A stretch of 64,000 bases of DNA from Telluria mixta (GCF_029223865.1 NZ_CP119520.1:5456001-5520000); one strand, 5' to 3'; shown: positions 43,211-55,674, counted from the stretch's first letter. Notes: a model not told the origin generated them from the sequence alone. Made by a program: numbers and translations.

Positions 43211-44599
43211 TCAGATGGCCCAGCCGCCGGCGTAGAACGCGGCCAGTGCGACGGCGATGCTGACGGTGCCGAAGTTCAGCTTGCGCCATTCGCCCGCCAG
43301 CACGCGGCCGATCACGAGGGTGCAGAAGCCCAGCATGATGCCGGTGACGATGTTGCAGGACAGGAGGATGAACACGGCGCATACGAGGCCGGCCAGCGCA
43401 TCGAGCTTGTCGTCCATGTTCATGTGCGCCACGCTGCTCAGCATCAGCAGGCCGACGTACATCAGCGCCGGTGCGGTGGCGTAGGACGGCACCAGGCCGG
43501 CCAGCGGCGAGAAAAAGATCAGGCCCAGGAACAGCAGGCCGACGACGACGGCGGTGAGGCCGGTCTTCGCGCCGGCCGCGGTGCCGACACCCGATTCGAT
43601 GTAGGCCGCCGCCGGTGCGCCGCCCACGAGGCTCGAGAAAATGGAGCTGACCGAATCGGCCGTGAGGGCCTTGCCGCCGTTGTGGATGTAGCCGCGGGCA
43701 TCGACCTGGCCGGCCTGGCCGGCGACGGCGCGGATGGTGCCGGTGGCGTCGAACACGGCGGTCATGACGAGGGCCAGCACGCTGGGCAGCACGGCCATGC
43801 TCAGTGCGCCCTTGATGTCCATCGCGCCGATCAGCGACGCGTGCCCCGGGCTGCTCAGCTGCGGCCACGAGAAGATGCCGGTGAAGTGCACCTTCGGGTC
43901 GAAGGCCAGGCCGAGTGCGGAGATGGCGATCACGACGAGCAGGATGCCGCCCGGGACCTTGCGCTGTTCCAGGCCGAAGATGGCGGCCAGGCCGAGGATG
44001 CTCATCACGACCGGGAAGGACGTGATCTGGCCCAGCGCGACCGGCAGGCCGGCGCCCGCGTTCTTGACGACGAGGCCGACCTCGCTGGACGCGATCATCA
44101 GCAGGAACAGGCCGATGCCGACGCCGGTGCCGTGTGCGACGCCGGACGGGAGGTTCTGCAGGATCCACGAGCGCACGCCGGTGATGGAGATCGCCGTGAA
44201 GATCACGCCCATCAGGAACACGGCGCCCAGCGCGATCGCGGGGCTCAAGCCCTTGCCCAGCACGAGGCCGAAGGCGGTGAATGCGGTCAGCGAGATCGCG
44301 CAGCCGACGGCGATCGGCAGCCGCGCCCAGAATCCCATCAGCAGCGAACCGAAGGCCGCCGTGAGGCACACGGCCACGAACACGGCGCTGACGTCGAAGC
44401 CGGCCTGGCCCAGCATGCCGGGCACGACGAACACCGAATACACCATGGCGAGGAAGGTGGTGACGCCGGCCACCACCTCGGTCCGCTGCGTGCTGCCGCG
44501 TGCCGAGATCTGGAAGTACTGGTCGATTTTGCCGCGGGCGGCAGGTGGGGACGTGAAAGTCTCCGCGCGTTCGACGCGCTGGAGTTGAGGCTGTGACAT
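43211..44599 (-). CDS. NCS2-family (AzgA-type) purine permease
   Basis: A 462-residue inner membrane transporter with about 12-14 hydrophobic segments, expected to import adenine, guanine or hypoxanthine with protons. AzgA-group features are [92 protein letters not shown] and [24 protein letters not shown] upstream of the ATG supports the start. It is monocistronic; no purine riboswitch was recognised in the upstream gap. Confidence 0.93.
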   Translation of the reverse strand: MSQPQLQRVERAETFTSPPAARGKIDQYFQISARGSTQRTEVVAGVTTFLAMVYSVFVVPGMLGQAGFDVSAVFVAVCLTAAFGSLLMGFWARLPIAVGCAISLTAFTAFGLVLGKGLSPAIALGAVFLMGVIFTAISITGVRSWILQNLPSGVAHGTGVGIGLFLLMIASSEVGLVVKNAGAGLPVALGQITSFPVVMSILGLAAIFGLEQRKVPGGILLVVIAISALGLAFDPKVHFTGIFSWPQLSSPGHASLIGAMDIKGALSMAVLPSVLALVMTAVFDATGTIRAVAGQAGQVDARGYIHNGGKALTADSVSSIFSSLVGGAPAAAYIESGVGTAAGAKTGLTAVVVGLLFLGLIFFSPLAGLVPSYATAPALMYVGLLMLSSVAHMNMDDKLDALAGLVCAVFILLSCNIVTGIMLGFCTLVIGRVLAGEWRKLNFGTVSIAVALAAFYAGGWAI

Positions 44600-45078
44600 G
44601 GCGGCTGCTCCTCCGTGTTATTGCCCGATGGCCGCTGCTTGGGCGATCGCCGGGGTGTCTCGTCGTTATGGAGTTGGAAGCTTAGAGCCGAAGGTGCCCG
44701 GCGATACATGCGTTTGGTGAATAGGCGCTATAACGAAACTTGTATTGCCTTTATCAAAACATCGATGCCGCGGCGGGGCTGGCTATGCCGGCGACGCGCG
44801 GCGGCGAGCATGCATGTTTGCAATCTTGCATTGAGCGGCAACAAATATTCCCTATATCGCCGAAATTGTAGATTCGATGCAACGTTTGCGCCACATCTGG
44901 TACCTATGATGCCATACTGCAACTCGACGTTCAAAAAGTTTCCCCATGCGGTGACAAACGGTTAGATTTGCCGCCTCTCGACCGCGCTAGCATGGACCGA
45001 ACGTGTTCCACACGTCCCTATCTTGTGCGCAATCAATCGCATGGCGGATCTCCCGCCATCGGCCACCAGGAGACCATC
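44600..45078. other. Divergent intergenic region, AT-enriched
   Basis: A 479-base gap between the purine permease start and the tail-collar gene. The part from about 44720 to 44960 is clearly less GC-rich than the window and must hold the promoters of both genes. I see no convincing gene, tRNA or riboswitch-like structure; the AGGAG at 45068-45072 is the ribosome binding site of the next gene. Confidence 0.45.
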
Positions 45079-45885
45079 ATGAAGACTCCCACCACCATCC
45101 ACCACCGCATTGCCGCCTGTGCCGCCGTCATGTTGGGCGCGCTTCCGCTGGCCGCCGGTGCCTGCGGCTCGGAGCCGTATGTCGGGGAGGTGTGCACGTT
45201 CGCATTCGACTGGTGTCCACAGGGTTACCTCCCGGCCGACGGCCGCTCGCTGACGATCCAGCAGAACCAGCTTATCTTTGCGCTCATCAGTTATCAGTAC
45301 GGAGGCAGCGGAAATAATTTCAACCTGCCCGACCTGCGCGGCCGTTCGACGGTCGGTATCGGCCAGGGCCAGAATTTCGCGAACGTCGCCCTGGCGCAAA
45401 AGGTCGGCCAGCAGCAACTGACGCTGACGCCGGCGCAGACCCCGGTGGCACCGCACGCGCACCCGGCCGCATTCGTGCCCGTCGTCGGCCCGGTCGACGT
45501 GGCCATCCCGGCCAGTCAGGGCAATCTCGGCGTCGCCGCCACGCTGCCGGTCGGCACGTCGTCATCCGGCGCCACGGCGGTGCCGGCGTCCGGCCAGAAT
45601 TACCTGACCGCGATCAGCGGCCAGATCGGCGCGAGCACCGTCGCCGTGAAAGGCCCATACACGACCACGAAGCCGTCGGCGGCGACCTTGCCGGCCGACG
45701 TCACGTTGACCGGCAGCGCCGGCAGCGCCGCTGCGACGGTGAAGGTCAACATGGTGACGGGCGGTACGGTCACCGTCCAGAACAATCAACCCGTGGCCGC
45801 GGGCCAGGCCGTGTCCACCCAGTCCCCGGGGCTAGGGATGACCGTGTGTATCGCGGTCCTCGGTCTCTATCCCCAACGGCCCTGA
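45079..45885 (+). CDS. Exported phage tail-collar domain protein (microcystin-dependent-protein-like)
   Basis: A 268-residue protein with an N-terminal signal peptide ending near AAGA and a tail-collar domain: VGEVCTFAFDWCPQGYLPAD, LIFALISYQYGGSGNNFNLP, DLRGRSTVGIGQG. The remaining part is Ala/Thr/Val-rich beta sequence. Collar-domain proteins in bacterial genomes are often surface proteins rather than phage parts, and the signal peptide supports this. AGGAG six bases before the ATG sets the start. It lies 15 bases upstream of a giant Ig-repeat surface protein and is probably co-transcribed with it. Confidence 0.85.
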   Translation: MKTPTTIHHRIAACAAVMLGALPLAAGACGSEPYVGEVCTFAFDWCPQGYLPADGRSLTIQQNQLIFALISYQYGGSGNNFNLPDLRGRSTVGIGQGQNFANVALAQKVGQQQLTLTPAQTPVAPHAHPAAFVPVVGPVDVAIPASQGNLGVAATLPVGTSSSGATAVPASGQNYLTAISGQIGASTVAVKGPYTTTKPSAATLPADVTLTGSAGSAAATVKVNMVTGGTVTVQNNQPVAAGQAVSTQSPGLGMTVCIAVLGLYPQRP

Positions 45886-45900
45886 ATCAAAGGTAAGCCC

Positions 45901-47988
45901 ATGTATCGCCAGACTTCCTCCCACCTCGTTTCTCATGCCGTCCAGCCAAGGGAAATCGCATTCATCGACAGCGCGCTGGACGACCGCGCGCTCCTCGCCG
46001 CGGCCTTGCGGCCCGGCGTGGCGGTCGTCGAATTCGGCGGCGGCCAGGACGGTCTGGCGCAACTGGCCCTGTGGGCGGATGGACAGGCGGACTACGACGC
46101 CATCCACGTCCTCTGCCACGGCGAACCGGGCCGCCTGGCGCTTGGCGGGCACGCGCTCGACCTGGACGGTCTCGGGCGGCCGGAGGCGGCAGCGGCGCTG
46201 GCGGCGCTCGGCGCTGCGTTGACGCCTGGCGGCGCGCTGTTGCTGTACGCCTGCTCGGTGGGCGCGGGCGACGTCGGCCGGCGTTTCGTGACGGCGCTGG
46301 CGCAAGCGACCGGTGCGGCCGTGGCGGCGTCCGAGGTCCCGACCGGTGCGGCCGCGCGGGGCGGCGACTGGGCACTGGCGGTGCGCACGGGGACGGTCTT
46401 CGTGCCGCTGGCGGTGGACGTGGCGCGTGCGGTTGCGTGGCCGCATTTGATGGCAGGCGTCGCCTTCGACCTGTCGGCCGGTACGCGGGACGACAATACC
46501 GACCTCGCGGGCGCCGTCACGGAAACGATCGGCGGCCTGACCATGTCCGCCATCGCAATCCCGCTTCCTGGCCAATTCGACAACGACGCCTATATCTGGG
46601 ACACCACCCAATTTGGCGACTTCGTGCCAAGCGGCACGTGGTCCTACATTGCGACGAGCAACAACAGCGTCATGTTGATCAGCCAGATGGGGGTCACCGC
46701 GTCGGTGACGGTGACCTTCAGCCAGGCCCTGGCGTTGAACTCGCTCGACTTTGCCGACGCCATGGACCTCTCCGGGGCGAGACTACGCATCACTGCCACG
46801 AACACCGGCGACACGACCGTCGTCGACGTACCCGCGCACGCCGATTGCCACGTCGTCCTGAACTGGGTCGGCGTGACGGGATTCACGATCACCAACGAGC
46901 TCGGGTCGGCGCTGGACCCGCTCATCATGGACAACATCGTCGTCACGCCGGGCGCCACGCCCACGACGACGGTCACCACCGCGTCGCTGTCGGCCGACAC
47001 CGGCGCGAGCAGCACCGACTTCGTGACGAAAACGGCGGCGCAGACCATCAGCGGCACGCTGAGCGGCCTGCTGGCGAGCGGCGAAGCCGTGCAGATCTCC
47101 TACGACAACGGCGCCCACTGGCAGAACGCGGGCACTTACACGGTCGGCAGCAATACCTGGTCCACGACCACGACGCTGGCCGGCAGCGGCACGATGCAGG
47201 TGCGCGTGACCAACGCCTACGGCGGCAGCACGGCGTACAGCCACACGTACACGATGGATACGACGGCGCCCAACGCACCGTCGACGCCCGACCTGGGCAG
47301 CGCGAGCGACAGCGGGGCGTCGAACAGCGATAACATCACCGCGAACGTTACGCCCGTCATCACCGGCACGGCGGAAAGCGGCAGCACGGTCACGCTGTAC
47401 GATACCGACGGCACGACGGTGCTGGGCACGGCGACGGCCGCGGGCGGATCGTGGTCGATCCCAGCCAGCGCATTGGGGCAGGGCAGTCATACGCTGACTG
47501 CGAAAGCGACCGATCTGGCGGGCAACGTGTCCAACGCGTCGTCGGGGTTGGCGGTGACGATCGATACGGCGGCGCCCGCGAGCCTCGCGCTGAGCGCATC
47601 GAGCCTCGTTGCGGCGAACGCCGGCAGCGGCGCTAGCGTCGGCACGCTGTCCGCGATCGATGCGACGGCCGTGACGTATGCCTTCGCGGTCGGCAATGGC
47701 ACCAACGATGCCGACAACGGCCAGTTCGCCGTGTCGGGGACGACGCTGAGCGTCGGCGGCTCGGCGCTCACCGCCGGGACGTACCACGTCTATCTCTCCG
47801 CAACGGATGCCGCCGGCAACGTCGGTTATCTCGCGCAAACCATCACCGTGCAATCGGTCCCCGCCGTCAGTTCGATCGTGCGCGGGGCGGCGCAGGTGCG
47901 GGCGTGGCTGGATCGGCGACGTCGGTCGACTACACGGTCACGTTCAGCGAGAGCGTATCGGGTGTCGACGCGAGCGATTTCGCGTTGA
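45901..47988 (+). CDS. Giant repeat surface protein, N-terminal part before a frameshift (DUF4347 plus Ig-like repeats)
   Basis: The N-terminal piece of a roughly 3022-residue protein that is interrupted near 47890. Residues about 17-165 are a DUF4347 domain ([46 protein letters not shown]) with a His73/Cys118 pair arranged as in caspase/CHAT-like peptidases. A beta-rich spacer follows, then Ig-like repeats ([35 protein letters not shown]). The reading frame matches the downstream repeats up to VSSIVR and then runs out in an Arg/Ser-rich tail that no other repeat has, showing the frameshift. There is no Sec signal, so type I secretion is likely. No secretion genes are nearby. Confidence 0.85.
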   Translation: MYRQTSSHLVSHAVQPREIAFIDSALDDRALLAAALRPGVAVVEFGGGQDGLAQLALWADGQADYDAIHVLCHGEPGRLALGGHALDLDGLGRPEAAAALAALGAALTPGGALLLYACSVGAGDVGRRFVTALAQATGAAVAASEVPTGAAARGGDWALAVRTGTVFVPLAVDVARAVAWPHLMAGVAFDLSAGTRDDNTDLAGAVTETIGGLTMSAIAIPLPGQFDNDAYIWDTTQFGDFVPSGTWSYIATSNNSVMLISQMGVTASVTVTFSQALALNSLDFADAMDLSGARLRITATNTGDTTVVDVPAHADCHVVLNWVGVTGFTITNELGSALDPLIMDNIVVTPGATPTTTVTTASLSADTGASSTDFVTKTAAQTISGTLSGLLASGEAVQISYDNGAHWQNAGTYTVGSNTWSTTTTLAGSGTMQVRVTNAYGGSTAYSHTYTMDTTAPNAPSTPDLGSASDSGASNSDNITANVTPVITGTAESGSTVTLYDTDGTTVLGTATAAGGSWSIPASALGQGSHTLTAKATDLAGNVSNASSGLAVTIDTAAPASLALSASSLVAANAGSGASVGTLSAIDATAVTYAFAVGNGTNDADNGQFAVSGTTLSVGGSALTAGTYHVYLSATDAAGNVGYLAQTITVQSVPAVSSIVRGAAQVRAWLDRRRRSTTRSRSARAYRVSTRAISR

Positions 47989-50900
47989 CCGCCACCGGTA
48001 CGGCCTCCGGTGCCATCGCGGCCGTCAGCGGCAGCGGCACGACCTATACGATCACGGTGGACTCGCTCGCGGGCGACGGCACCCTGCGCCTGGACCTGAA
48101 CGCCAGCGGCACCGGCATCCAGAACGGATCGAGCGTCGCGATCGCGAGCGGTTACACGGCCGGCGCGGCGTACACGCTGGACCATACGGCGCCGAACGCG
48201 CCGTCGACGCCCGATATGAGCAGCGCCAGTGACGGCGGTTCGTCGAGCAGCGACGACATCACGGCGACTGCAACGCCGGTCGTCACCGGCACGGCGGAAG
48301 CCGGCAGCACGGTCACGTTGTACGACACGAACGGCACGACGGTGCTCGGGACCACGACCGCCACGGGCGGCAACTGGTCGATCACGGCCGGCACGCTGGC
48401 CGAGGGTAGTCATACGCTGACGGCGAAGGCGGCCGATGCGGCCGGCAACGTGTCGAACGCGTCGGGTGCGCTGGCGGTCACGATCGACACGACGGCGCCG
48501 GCGAGCGTCGCCCTGAGCGCATCGACTGTCGCCACGTCCAGTGCCGGCAGCGGCGCCGCGGTGGGTACGTTGTCCGCGACCGACGCGACGGTCGTGACGT
48601 ATGCGCTGACCACCGGCAACGGCACCAACGATGCCGACAACGGACAGTTCGCCGTGTCGGGCAACGCCCTAGCCGTGGGCGGCTCGGCGCTGACGGCCGG
48701 GACATATCACGTGTACCTGTCCGCAACCGATGCAGCCGGCAACGTCAGCTATCTCGCGCAGAACATCACCGTGGTGGACGCGCCCACGGTCAGTTCGATC
48801 GTGCGCGCGGGTGGCGCGGGCGCTGGCGCGGCCGGATCGGCGACGTCGGTCGACTACACGGTCACGTTCAGCGAGAGCGTCACGGGTGTCGACGCGAGCG
48901 ATTTCGCGTTGACCGCCACCGGCACCGCGTCCGGCACCATCGCCTCGGTCAGCGGCAGCGGCACGACGTACACCGTCACGGTCGGCTCGCTCGCCGGCGA
49001 CGGCACGCTGCGGCTCGATGTGAACGCCAGCGGCACGGGTATCCTGAACGGCAGCAGCATTGCCATCGGCGGCGGCTACACGAGCGGCGCGACGTACGCG
49101 CTGGACCACACGGCGCCGAACGCGCCGTCAACGCCCGATTTGAACGGCGGCAGCGACAGCGGGTCGTCGAACAGCGACGACATCACGTCTTCCGTTACAC
49201 CCGTCATCACGGGCACTGCGGAAGCCGGCAGCACGGTCACGTTGTACGACACGAACGGCACGACGGTGCTCGGGACCACGACCGCCACGGGCGGCAACTG
49301 GTCGATCACGGCCGGCACGCTGGCCGAAGGCAGCCATACGCTGACGGCGAAGGCGGCCGATGCGGCCGGCAACGTGTCGAACGCGTCGGGTGCGCTGGCG
49401 GTGACGATCGACACGACGGCGCCGGCGAGCGTGGCGCTCAGCGCAACCAGCCTTGTCACGGCGAACGCCGGCAGCGGCGCAAGCGTTGGGACGCTGTCGG
49501 CGACCGATGCGACAGCCGTGACATATGCGCTGGCCACCGGCAACGGCACCAACGATGCCAACAACGCGCAGTTCGCGCTGTCGGGGAATACGGTCACCGT
49601 CGGCGGCTCGGCGCTGACAGCGGGCACGTACCACGTTTATCTGTCCGCGACGGATGCCGCCGGCAACGTCAGCTATCTTGCAGAGAACATCACCGTGCAG
49701 GACGCACCCACGGTCAGCTCGATCGTCCGCGTGGGCGGCGCCGACGCGGGCGCGGCAACGTCGGTCGACTACACGGTCACGTTCAGCGAGAGCGTGACGG
49801 GCGTCGATGCGGGCGATTTCGCGCTCACCGCCACCGGTACGGCTGCCGGCCACATTTCGGCCGTCAGCGGCAGCGGCACGACGTACACCGTCACGGTCGG
49901 CTCGCTCACCGGCGACGGTACGCTGCGGCTCGACTTGAATGCCAGCGGCACCGGGATCCAGAACGGAAGCAGCATTGCCATCGGCGGCGGCTACACGAGC
50001 GGCGCGACGTACGCGCTGGACCACACGGCGCCGAACGCACCGTCGTCACCTGATTTGAGCGGCGGCAGCGACAGCGGTTCGTCGAACAGCGACGACATCA
50101 CGTCTTCCGTTACACCCGTCATCACGGGCACGGCGGAAGCCGGTAGCACGGTCACGTTGTACGACACGAACGGCACGACGGTGCTCGGCACGGCGGGCGC
50201 CACGGGCGGCGTGTGGTCGATCACGGCGAACACGCTGGTCGACGGCAACCACACGCTGACGGCGAAGGCGACCGATGCGGCCGGCAATGTATCGAACGCG
50301 TCGGGGGCGCTGGCGGTGACGATCGACACGACGGCGCCGGCGAGCGTGGCGCTCAGCGCATCCAGCCTCGTCACGGCAAACGCCGGCAGCGGCGCGACGG
50401 TCGGCACATTGTCCGCGACCGACGCGACGGCTGTGACGTATGCGCTGGCCAGCGGCAGCAACGATGCCGACAATGCGAAATTCGCATTGTCCGGGAACAC
50501 GCTGACCATCGGCGGTTCGGCGCTGGCAGCCGGCACGTACCACGTTTATCTGTCCGCGACGGATGCCGCCGGCAACGTCAGCCACATCGCGCAGAATATC
50601 ACCGTGCAGGACGCGCCTTCGGTGACCTCGATCGTGCGTGTGGGCGGCGCCGACGCGGGCGCGGCCACTTCGGTCGACTACACGGTCACGTTCAGCGACA
50701 GCGTGACGGGCGTCGACGCGGGCGACTTCGCACTGACTGCAACCGGCACGGCGGGAGGCCATATCGCCGCCGTCAGCGGCAGCGGTACCACGTACACGGT
50801 CACGGTCGATTCGCTCGCCGGCGACGGTACGCTGCGGCTCGACTTGAATGCCAGCGGTACCGGGATCCAGAACGGAAGCAGCATTGCCATCGGCGGCGGT

Positions 50901-53050
50901 TACACGAGCGGCGCAACGTACACGCTGGACCACACGGCGCCGAACGCACCGTCGACGCCCGATTTGAACGGCGGCAGCGACAGCGGGTCGTCGAACAGCG
51001 ACGACATCACGTCTTCCGTTACGCCCGTCATCACGGGCACGGCGGAAGCCGGCTGCACGGTCACGTTGTACGACACGAACGGCACCACGGTACTCGGGAC
51101 CACGACCGCCACGGGCGGCAACTGGTCGATCACGGCCGGCACGCTGGCCGAGGGCAATCACGCGCTGACGGCGAAGGCGACCGACGCGGCCGGCAACGTG
51201 TCGAACGCGTCGTCGCCGTTGGCGGTGACGATCGACACGACGGCGCCGGCGAACGTGGCGCTCAGCGCATCCAGCCTCGTCACGGCAAACGCCGCCAGCG
51301 GGGCCATGGTCGGTACGTTGTCCGCGACCGACGCGACGGCTGTGACGTATGCGCTCGCCAGCGGCAGCAACGATGCCGACAACGCGAAGTTCGCACTGTC
51401 CGGGAACACGCTCGCCGTCGGCGGCTCGGCGCTGACAGCTGGCACGTACCACGTTCATCTGTCCGCGACGGATGCCGCCGGTAACGTCTCCTATCTCGCG
51501 CAGAACATTACCGTGCAGGACGCGCCCACCGTCAGCTCGATCGTGCGTGTGGGCGGCACCAACGCGGGCGCGGCTACTTCGGTCGACTACACGGTCACGT
51601 TCAGCGACAGCGTGACGGGCGTCGACGCAGGCGACTTCACGCTCACCGCCACCGGCACGGCGGCCGGTCACATCGCGGCCGTCAACGGCAGCGGCACCAC
51701 GTACACGGTCACGGTTGACTCGCTCGCCGGCGACGGCACGCTGCGGCTCGATTTGAACGCCAGCGGCACCGGCATCCAGAATGGCGGCAGCATTGCCATC
51801 GGCGGTGGCTACACGGGCGGCGCGACGTACACGCTGGACCACACGGCGCCGAACGCACCGTCGACGCCCGATTTGAACGGCGGCAGCGACAGCGGCGCGT
51901 CGAACAGCGACGACATCACGTCTTCCGTTACGCCCGTCGTCACGGGCACGGCGGAAGCCGGCAGTACGGTCACGTTATACGACACGAACGGCACCACGGT
52001 GCTCGGGACCACGACCGCCACGGGCGGCAACTGGTCGATCACGACCGGCACGCTGGCCGAGGGCAGCCATACGCTGACGGCGAAGGCAACCGACGCGGCC
52101 GGCAACGTGTCGAACGCATCGTCGCCGTTGGCGGTGACGATCGATACGACCGCGCCGGCAAGCGTGGCGCTGAGCGCAACCACCCTCGTCACGGCGAACG
52201 CCGGCACCGGCGCCACGGTCGGTACGTTGTCTGCGAACGACGCGACGGCTGTGACGTACGCGCTGGCCAGCGGCAGCAACGATGCCGACAACGCGAAGTT
52301 CGTCCTGTCCGGGAACACGCTGACCATCGGCGGTTCGGCGCTGACAGCCGGCACGTACCACGTTAATTTGTCCGCGACGGATGCCGCCGGCAACGTCAGC
52401 CACATCGCGCAGAATATCACCGTGCAGGACGCGCCTTCGGTGACCTCGATCGTGCGTGTGGGCGGCGCCGACGCGGGCGCGGCAACGTCGGTCGACTACA
52501 CGGTCACGTTCAGCGACAGCGTAACGGGCGTCGACGCGAGCGACTTCGCGCTGACCGCCAGCGGCACGGCGGCCGGTCACATCGCGGCCGTCAACGGCAG
52601 CGGCACCACGTACACGGTCACGGTCGATTCTCTCGCCGGCGACGGTACGCTGCGGCTCGATTTGAACGCCAGCGGCACCGGCATCCAGAATGGCGGCAGC
52701 ATTGCCATCGGCGGCGGCTACACGAGCGGTGCGACGTACACGCTGGACCACACGGCACCGAATGCGCCGTCGACGCCCGATTTGAGCGGCGGCAGCGACA
52801 GCGGCACATCGAACACCGACAACATCACTGCGAACGCCGTCCCCATCATCACGGGCACGGCGGAAGCCGGCAGCACGGTCACCTTGTACGACACGAACGG
52901 CACGACGGTGCTGGGAACGACGACCACCACGAACGGCACCTGGTCCATCGCGGCGTCGACACTGGCCGACGGCAACCATAGGCTGACGGCAAAGGCAACC
53001 GACGCGGCAGGCAACGTATCGAACGCTTCGGCGCCGCTCACGATCGCCAT
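47263..53050 (+). repeat. Tandem long repeats within the giant surface protein
   Basis: The block starting at the TAPNAP codons recurs at 47263, 48186, 49110, 50025, 50934, 51843 and 52752, giving periods of 923 (with the deleted base), 924, 915, 909, 909 and 909 bases. The last copy is partial. Copies are very similar at the DNA level, which suggests recent duplication or gene conversion. Confidence 0.9.
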
Positions 53051-54968
53051 CGACACCGTTGCCGCCGCACCCGGCGCGATCGCACTCGCGGCGGCCAGCG
53101 ACAGCGGCGTCGCCGGCGACGGCATCACCAGCGTCAACGCGCCCGCCATCGCGGGCACGGCGGAAGCCAACGCCACGGTGACCCTGTACGACACGGACGG
53201 CACGACCCAGCTGGGAACGACGACGGCCGACGGTGCGGGCGCCTGGCAGATCGTCTCGGCCGCGCTGGCGGACGGGGTCCACACGCTGACGGCGCGGCAG
53301 GTCGACCGCGCGGGCAATGCGTCGGCCGCGAGTGCCGGGCTGACCGTGACCGTCGATACGCAAGCGCCCGCTGCGCCGGAGGCGCCGGCCGTGGGCGCCG
53401 CCAGCGACACGGGCACGGTTGGCGACGGCATCACGACCGTCACGCGACCCGTGATCCGGGGCACCGGTGCGGCCAACGCCATCGTCGCACTGTACGACAC
53501 CGACGGCTCGACCGTGCTGGGCACCGCCACCGTCGACGGTGCCGGCAACTGGAGCGTCACGAGCGCCGCGCTGGCCGTCGGCACGCATGCGTTGACGGCG
53601 AAGCAGGTCGACGCGGCCGGCAACGTGTCCGCGGCCGGCGCCGCCCTGGCGCTCACCATCGCGGCGCCGCCACCGCCGCCGCCCGCGTCGTCGACGATCG
53701 ACGGCGTCGCGGTCAGCGCCCAGCCGGTCGTCCTGCCGGGCGGCGGGTCGGGCACGCAGACCGTGGTGCCGATCGTGACGCCGTCCCGCGTGGAATCGAC
53801 CGGCGCCGCCGCGGTGGCGGACATCCCGCTCGTGCAATCCGGCGGCGCGAACCTGCTGTTGGCCCAGGTGCCGGTCGGCTTCGGCCTGAGCGCCACCGGT
53901 GGCGCGAGCCGGCCCGCCGGCGATCCGCTCGAGCATCTGATCCAGGCCATTGTCGCGGCCACGCCGGGCCATGCGCCGGCCGACCAGGCGCACCTGACCG
54001 GCAACGGCCAGCAGTTCCTGCAGGCGCTGGCCGCGGATGCGCCTTTGCTCGTGCAGACCGTCGCGCCCGTATCCACGGGCACGGCGCCGGCCGGCCAGCT
54101 GGTCCTCACCGGTACGAGTGACGGCGCGCAGCACACGGCACTCGTCATCGACGCGACCGGGCTGGCCGCCGGCAGCCGCATCGCGCTGAACGGCGTCGAT
54201 TTCGCGGCCGTCGTCGGCGCCGCAAACGTGACCGGCCATTCGGCGGGCCAGATCCTGACGGGCGACGCGGCCGCGCAGACGTTCACGGTGGCCGGGAACC
54301 TCGGCGGCGCGGTGTTCGCGGGCGGCGGCGGCGACCGGCTTGCGTTCGCGGCCACGCCGGCCACGCCGGCCAGCGCGGACGGCGGCGTGCGGGCCGATGC
54401 AGGGCCGGTCAACACGATCCTGCACGGCGGTCTTGGCACTGATACCGCCGTGTTCGACGGCGCACGGTCGGCCTACACGTTCGAGCAGCACGAAGGCTAC
54501 CTGGTCGTCACGCCGACCGGACAGCCGGCGCAGCACGCGGTGGTGGTCAACGTCGAGAGCCTGCAGTTCGCGGACGCGACGGAAGCCGTCGTCAATCGCG
54601 CCGGCCTGTCCTCGATCGCCGGCCTGTACGAAGCGATCCTCGGGCGCCAGGCCGATTACCTCGGCATGGATTTCTGGGGCGGCGCGGACAGGAACGGCGT
54701 CGGTCTCGGCGAGATCGCGCTGCGGATGATCGCGTCCCAGGAAGCGCAGGGGCGGCTGAGCGGCGCGTTCGACGGCAACGCGTCCCACGACGTCGCGCTG
54801 TTGTACCAGGACCTGTTCGGCCGCGCGGGCGAGGCGGCCGGCCTGGCCTTCTGGACCGATGCGATGGCGCATGGCATGACCCTGGCGCAGGTGGCGCAGT
54901 CGTTCGCGACATCCGCCGAGTTCGAGCAGCACAAGGTCGGCGTCGCGCAATGGGATTTCTTCGTCTGA
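47904..54968 (+). CDS. Giant repeat surface protein, C-terminal part after the frameshift (Ig-like repeats, DUF4214)
   Basis: This continues the protein begun at 45901 in the frame shifted by one base. It has no start signal of its own; the ATG at 47904 is internal. It contains near-identical repeats of about 303-308 residues, each with [11 protein letters not shown], a [13 protein letters not shown]g-like part, a [18 protein letters not shown] part and a [20 protein letters not shown] part. Shorter Ig-like repeats follow, then a Pro-rich linker. The C-terminal domain contains DUF4214 signatures ([35 protein letters not shown]). DUF4214 proteins are often secreted by type I systems and can act as surface-layer or adhesion proteins. 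Confidence 0.85.
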   Translation: MAGSATSVDYTVTFSESVSGVDASDFALTATGTASGAIAAVSGSGTTYTITVDSLAGDGTLRLDLNASGTGIQNGSSVAIASGYTAGAAYTLDHTAPNAPSTPDMSSASDGGSSSSDDITATATPVVTGTAEAGSTVTLYDTNGTTVLGTTTATGGNWSITAGTLAEGSHTLTAKAADAAGNVSNASGALAVTIDTTAPASVALSASTVATSSAGSGAAVGTLSATDATVVTYALTTGNGTNDADNGQFAVSGNALAVGGSALTAGTYHVYLSATDAAGNVSYLAQNITVVDAPTVSSIVRAGGAGAGAAGSATSVDYTVTFSESVTGVDASDFALTATGTASGTIASVSGSGTTYTVTVGSLAGDGTLRLDVNASGTGILNGSSIAIGGGYTSGATYALDHTAPNAPSTPDLNGGSDSGSSNSDDITSSVTPVITGTAEAGSTVTLYDTNGTTVLGTTTATGGNWSITAGTLAEGSHTLTAKAADAAGNVSNASGALAVTIDTTAPASVALSATSLVTANAGSGASVGTLSATDATAVTYALATGNGTNDANNAQFALSGNTVTVGGSALTAGTYHVYLSATDAAGNVSYLAENITVQDAPTVSSIVRVGGADAGAATSVDYTVTFSESVTGVDAGDFALTATGTAAGHISAVSGSGTTYTVTVGSLTGDGTLRLDLNASGTGIQNGSSIAIGGGYTSGATYALDHTAPNAPSSPDLSGGSDSGSSNSDDITSSVTPVITGTAEAGSTVTLYDTNGTTVLGTAGATGGVWSITANTLVDGNHTLTAKATDAAGNVSNASGALAVTIDTTAPASVALSASSLVTANAGSGATVGTLSATDATAVTYALASGSNDADNAKFALSGNTLTIGGSALAAGTYHVYLSATDAAGNVSHIAQNITVQDAPSVTSIVRVGGADAGAATSVDYTVTFSDSVTGVDAGDFALTATGTAGGHIAAVSGSGTTYTVTVDSLAGDGTLRLDLNASGTGIQNGSSIAIGGGYTSGATYTLDHTAPNAPSTPDLNGGSDSGSSNSDDITSSVTPVITGTAEAGCTVTLYDTNGTTVLGTTTATGGNWSITAGTLAEGNHALTAKATDAAGNVSNASSPLAVTIDTTAPANVALSASSLVTANAASGAMVGTLSATDATAVTYALASGSNDADNAKFALSGNTLAVGGSALTAGTYHVHLSATDAAGNVSYLAQNITVQDAPTVSSIVRVGGTNAGAATSVDYTVTFSDSVTGVDAGDFTLTATGTAAGHIAAVNGSGTTYTVTVDSLAGDGTLRLDLNASGTGIQNGGSIAIGGGYTGGATYTLDHTAPNAPSTPDLNGGSDSGASNSDDITSSVTPVVTGTAEAGSTVTLYDTNGTTVLGTTTATGGNWSITTGTLAEGSHTLTAKATDAAGNVSNASSPLAVTIDTTAPASVALSATTLVTANAGTGATVGTLSANDATAVTYALASGSNDADNAKFVLSGNTLTIGGSALTAGTYHVNLSATDAAGNVSHIAQNITVQDAPSVTSIVRVGGADAGAATSVDYTVTFSDSVTGVDASDFALTASGTAAGHIAAVNGSGTTYTVTVDSLAGDGTLRLDLNASGTGIQNGGSIAIGGGYTSGATYTLDHTAPNAPSTPDLSGGSDSGTSNTDNITANAVPIITGTAEAGSTVTLYDTNGTTVLGTTTTTNGTWSIAASTLADGNHRLTAKATDAAGNVSNASAPLTIAIDTVAAAPGAIALAAASDSGVAGDGITSVNAPAIAGTAEANATVTLYDTDGTTQLGTTTADGAGAWQIVSAALADGVHTLTARQVDRAGNASAASAGLTVTVDTQAPAAPEAPAVGAASDTGTVGDGITTVTRPVIRGTGAANAIVALYDTDGSTVLGTATVDGAGNWSVTSAALAVGTHALTAKQVDAAGNVSAAGAALALTIAAPPPPPPASSTIDGVAVSAQPVVLPGGGSGTQTVVPIVTPSRVESTGAAAVADIPLVQSGGANLLLAQVPVGFGLSATGGASRPAGDPLEHLIQAIVAATPGHAPADQAHLTGNGQQFLQALAADAPLLVQTVAPVSTGTAPAGQLVLTGTSDGAQHTALVIDATGLAAGSRIALNGVDFAAVVGAANVTGHSAGQILTGDAAAQTFTVAGNLGGAVFAGGGGDRLAFAATPATPASADGGVRADAGPVNTILHGGLGTDTAVFDGARSAYTFEQHEGYLVVTPTGQPAQHAVVVNVESLQFADATEAVVNRAGLSSIAGLYEAILGRQADYLGMDFWGGADRNGVGLGEIALRMIASQEAQGRLSGAFDGNASHDVALLYQDLFGRAGEAAGLAFWTDAMAHGMTLAQVAQSFATSAEFEQHKVGVAQWDFFV

Positions 54969-54978
54969 CCGTGCGCGC

Positions 54979-55638
54979 TCACGCCGTCCGCACGGACAGT
55001 TCGACGTCGTCGGCGAACGGCATCGACAGATAGCCCGACGCCGGCGCGCGCACATGCGCGAGGTAGTCCGGGCTGTGGTCCGCATTGTCCGCGATGATCG
55101 CGGCGCCCGGCCGCAGGTGCGGTTCCAGCAGCGCCAGGATGTCGGGATATAAAGCCTTGGCGCCGTCCAGCAGGACGAGGTCGATGGCGTCCGGCAGGTC
55201 GCCGGCGAGCGTCCGCAGCGCGTCGCCCATGCGGATCTCGACGAGATCGAGCAGGCCGGCGTCTGCCAGGTTGGCGCGCGCGCGCTCGGCCTTCGCCGCC
55301 TCGAACTCGCTGGTGATCAGCCGCCCGCCGCCGTTGTCGCGCAGGGCGGCGGCCAGGTGGATGGTCGAGATGCCGAACGACGTGCCGAATTCGACGATCG
55401 TCCGGGCCCGGCTCGTGCGCGCCAGCATGTAGAGCAGGATGCCGGTGCCGCGCGAGACGGGCAGCGCAAGGTCCTTCAGGCGGCCGTACAGGTCGCGGTA
55501 ATCCGTCTTGCTGCGCATGAGTCGTTGCAGTTCGTCGGGCGGGAGGTCGCGGCAGGCGGCCAGCGGCGATTCGGCATCGGTCTCGGCGAACAGGCGCGCC
55601 AGCAGCGGGGCGACGGGGGTGGTGGCAAGGGTGGTCAT
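54979..55638 (-). CDS. SAM-dependent O-methyltransferase
   Basis: A 219-residue COMT-like (methyltransferase family 3) enzyme. It has the SAM-binding loop TIVEFGTSFGISTIHLAAAL, the acidic LITSEFEAAKAERARANL, DLVEIRMGDALRTL, DLVLLDGAKALYPDIL and a metal-site-like IADNADHSPDYL. The N-terminal helical part (KTDYRDLYGRLKDLALPVS) is typical. The methyl acceptor is unknown. AAGGA upstream of the ATG sets the start. It is divergent from a TetR-type regulator gene across 84 bases containing a strong inverted repeat, so it is probably that regulator's target. Confidence 0.87.
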   Translation of the reverse strand: MTTLATTPVAPLLARLFAETDAESPLAACRDLPPDELQRLMRSKTDYRDLYGRLKDLALPVSRGTGILLYMLARTSRARTIVEFGTSFGISTIHLAAALRDNGGGRLITSEFEAAKAERARANLADAGLLDLVEIRMGDALRTLAGDLPDAIDLVLLDGAKALYPDILALLEPHLRPGAAIIADNADHSPDYLAHVRAPASGYLSMPFADDVELSVRTA

Positions 55639-55674
55639 CGGGGTTCCTTGTGGTGGTTGATGGGGTCCGGTTAT

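Noticed and set aside
44600..45078. Purine riboswitch ahead of the permease gene
   Set aside because: No recognisable purine aptamer pairing or conserved core was found on the minus strand.
45079..45885. Tail-collar gene as a sign of prophage
   Set aside because: It has a signal peptide and no other phage genes, integrase or attachment site nearby.
47263..53050. Regular DNA repeats considered as CRISPR or satellite
   Set aside because: The period is about 910 bases, units stay in frame and encode Ig-like domains; there are no short repeats with unique spacers and no cas genes.
51975..55085. A 1036-codon minus-strand open frame in the repeat region
   Set aside because: It is the complement of the repeated surface protein; its own repeats follow from the plus-strand repeats.
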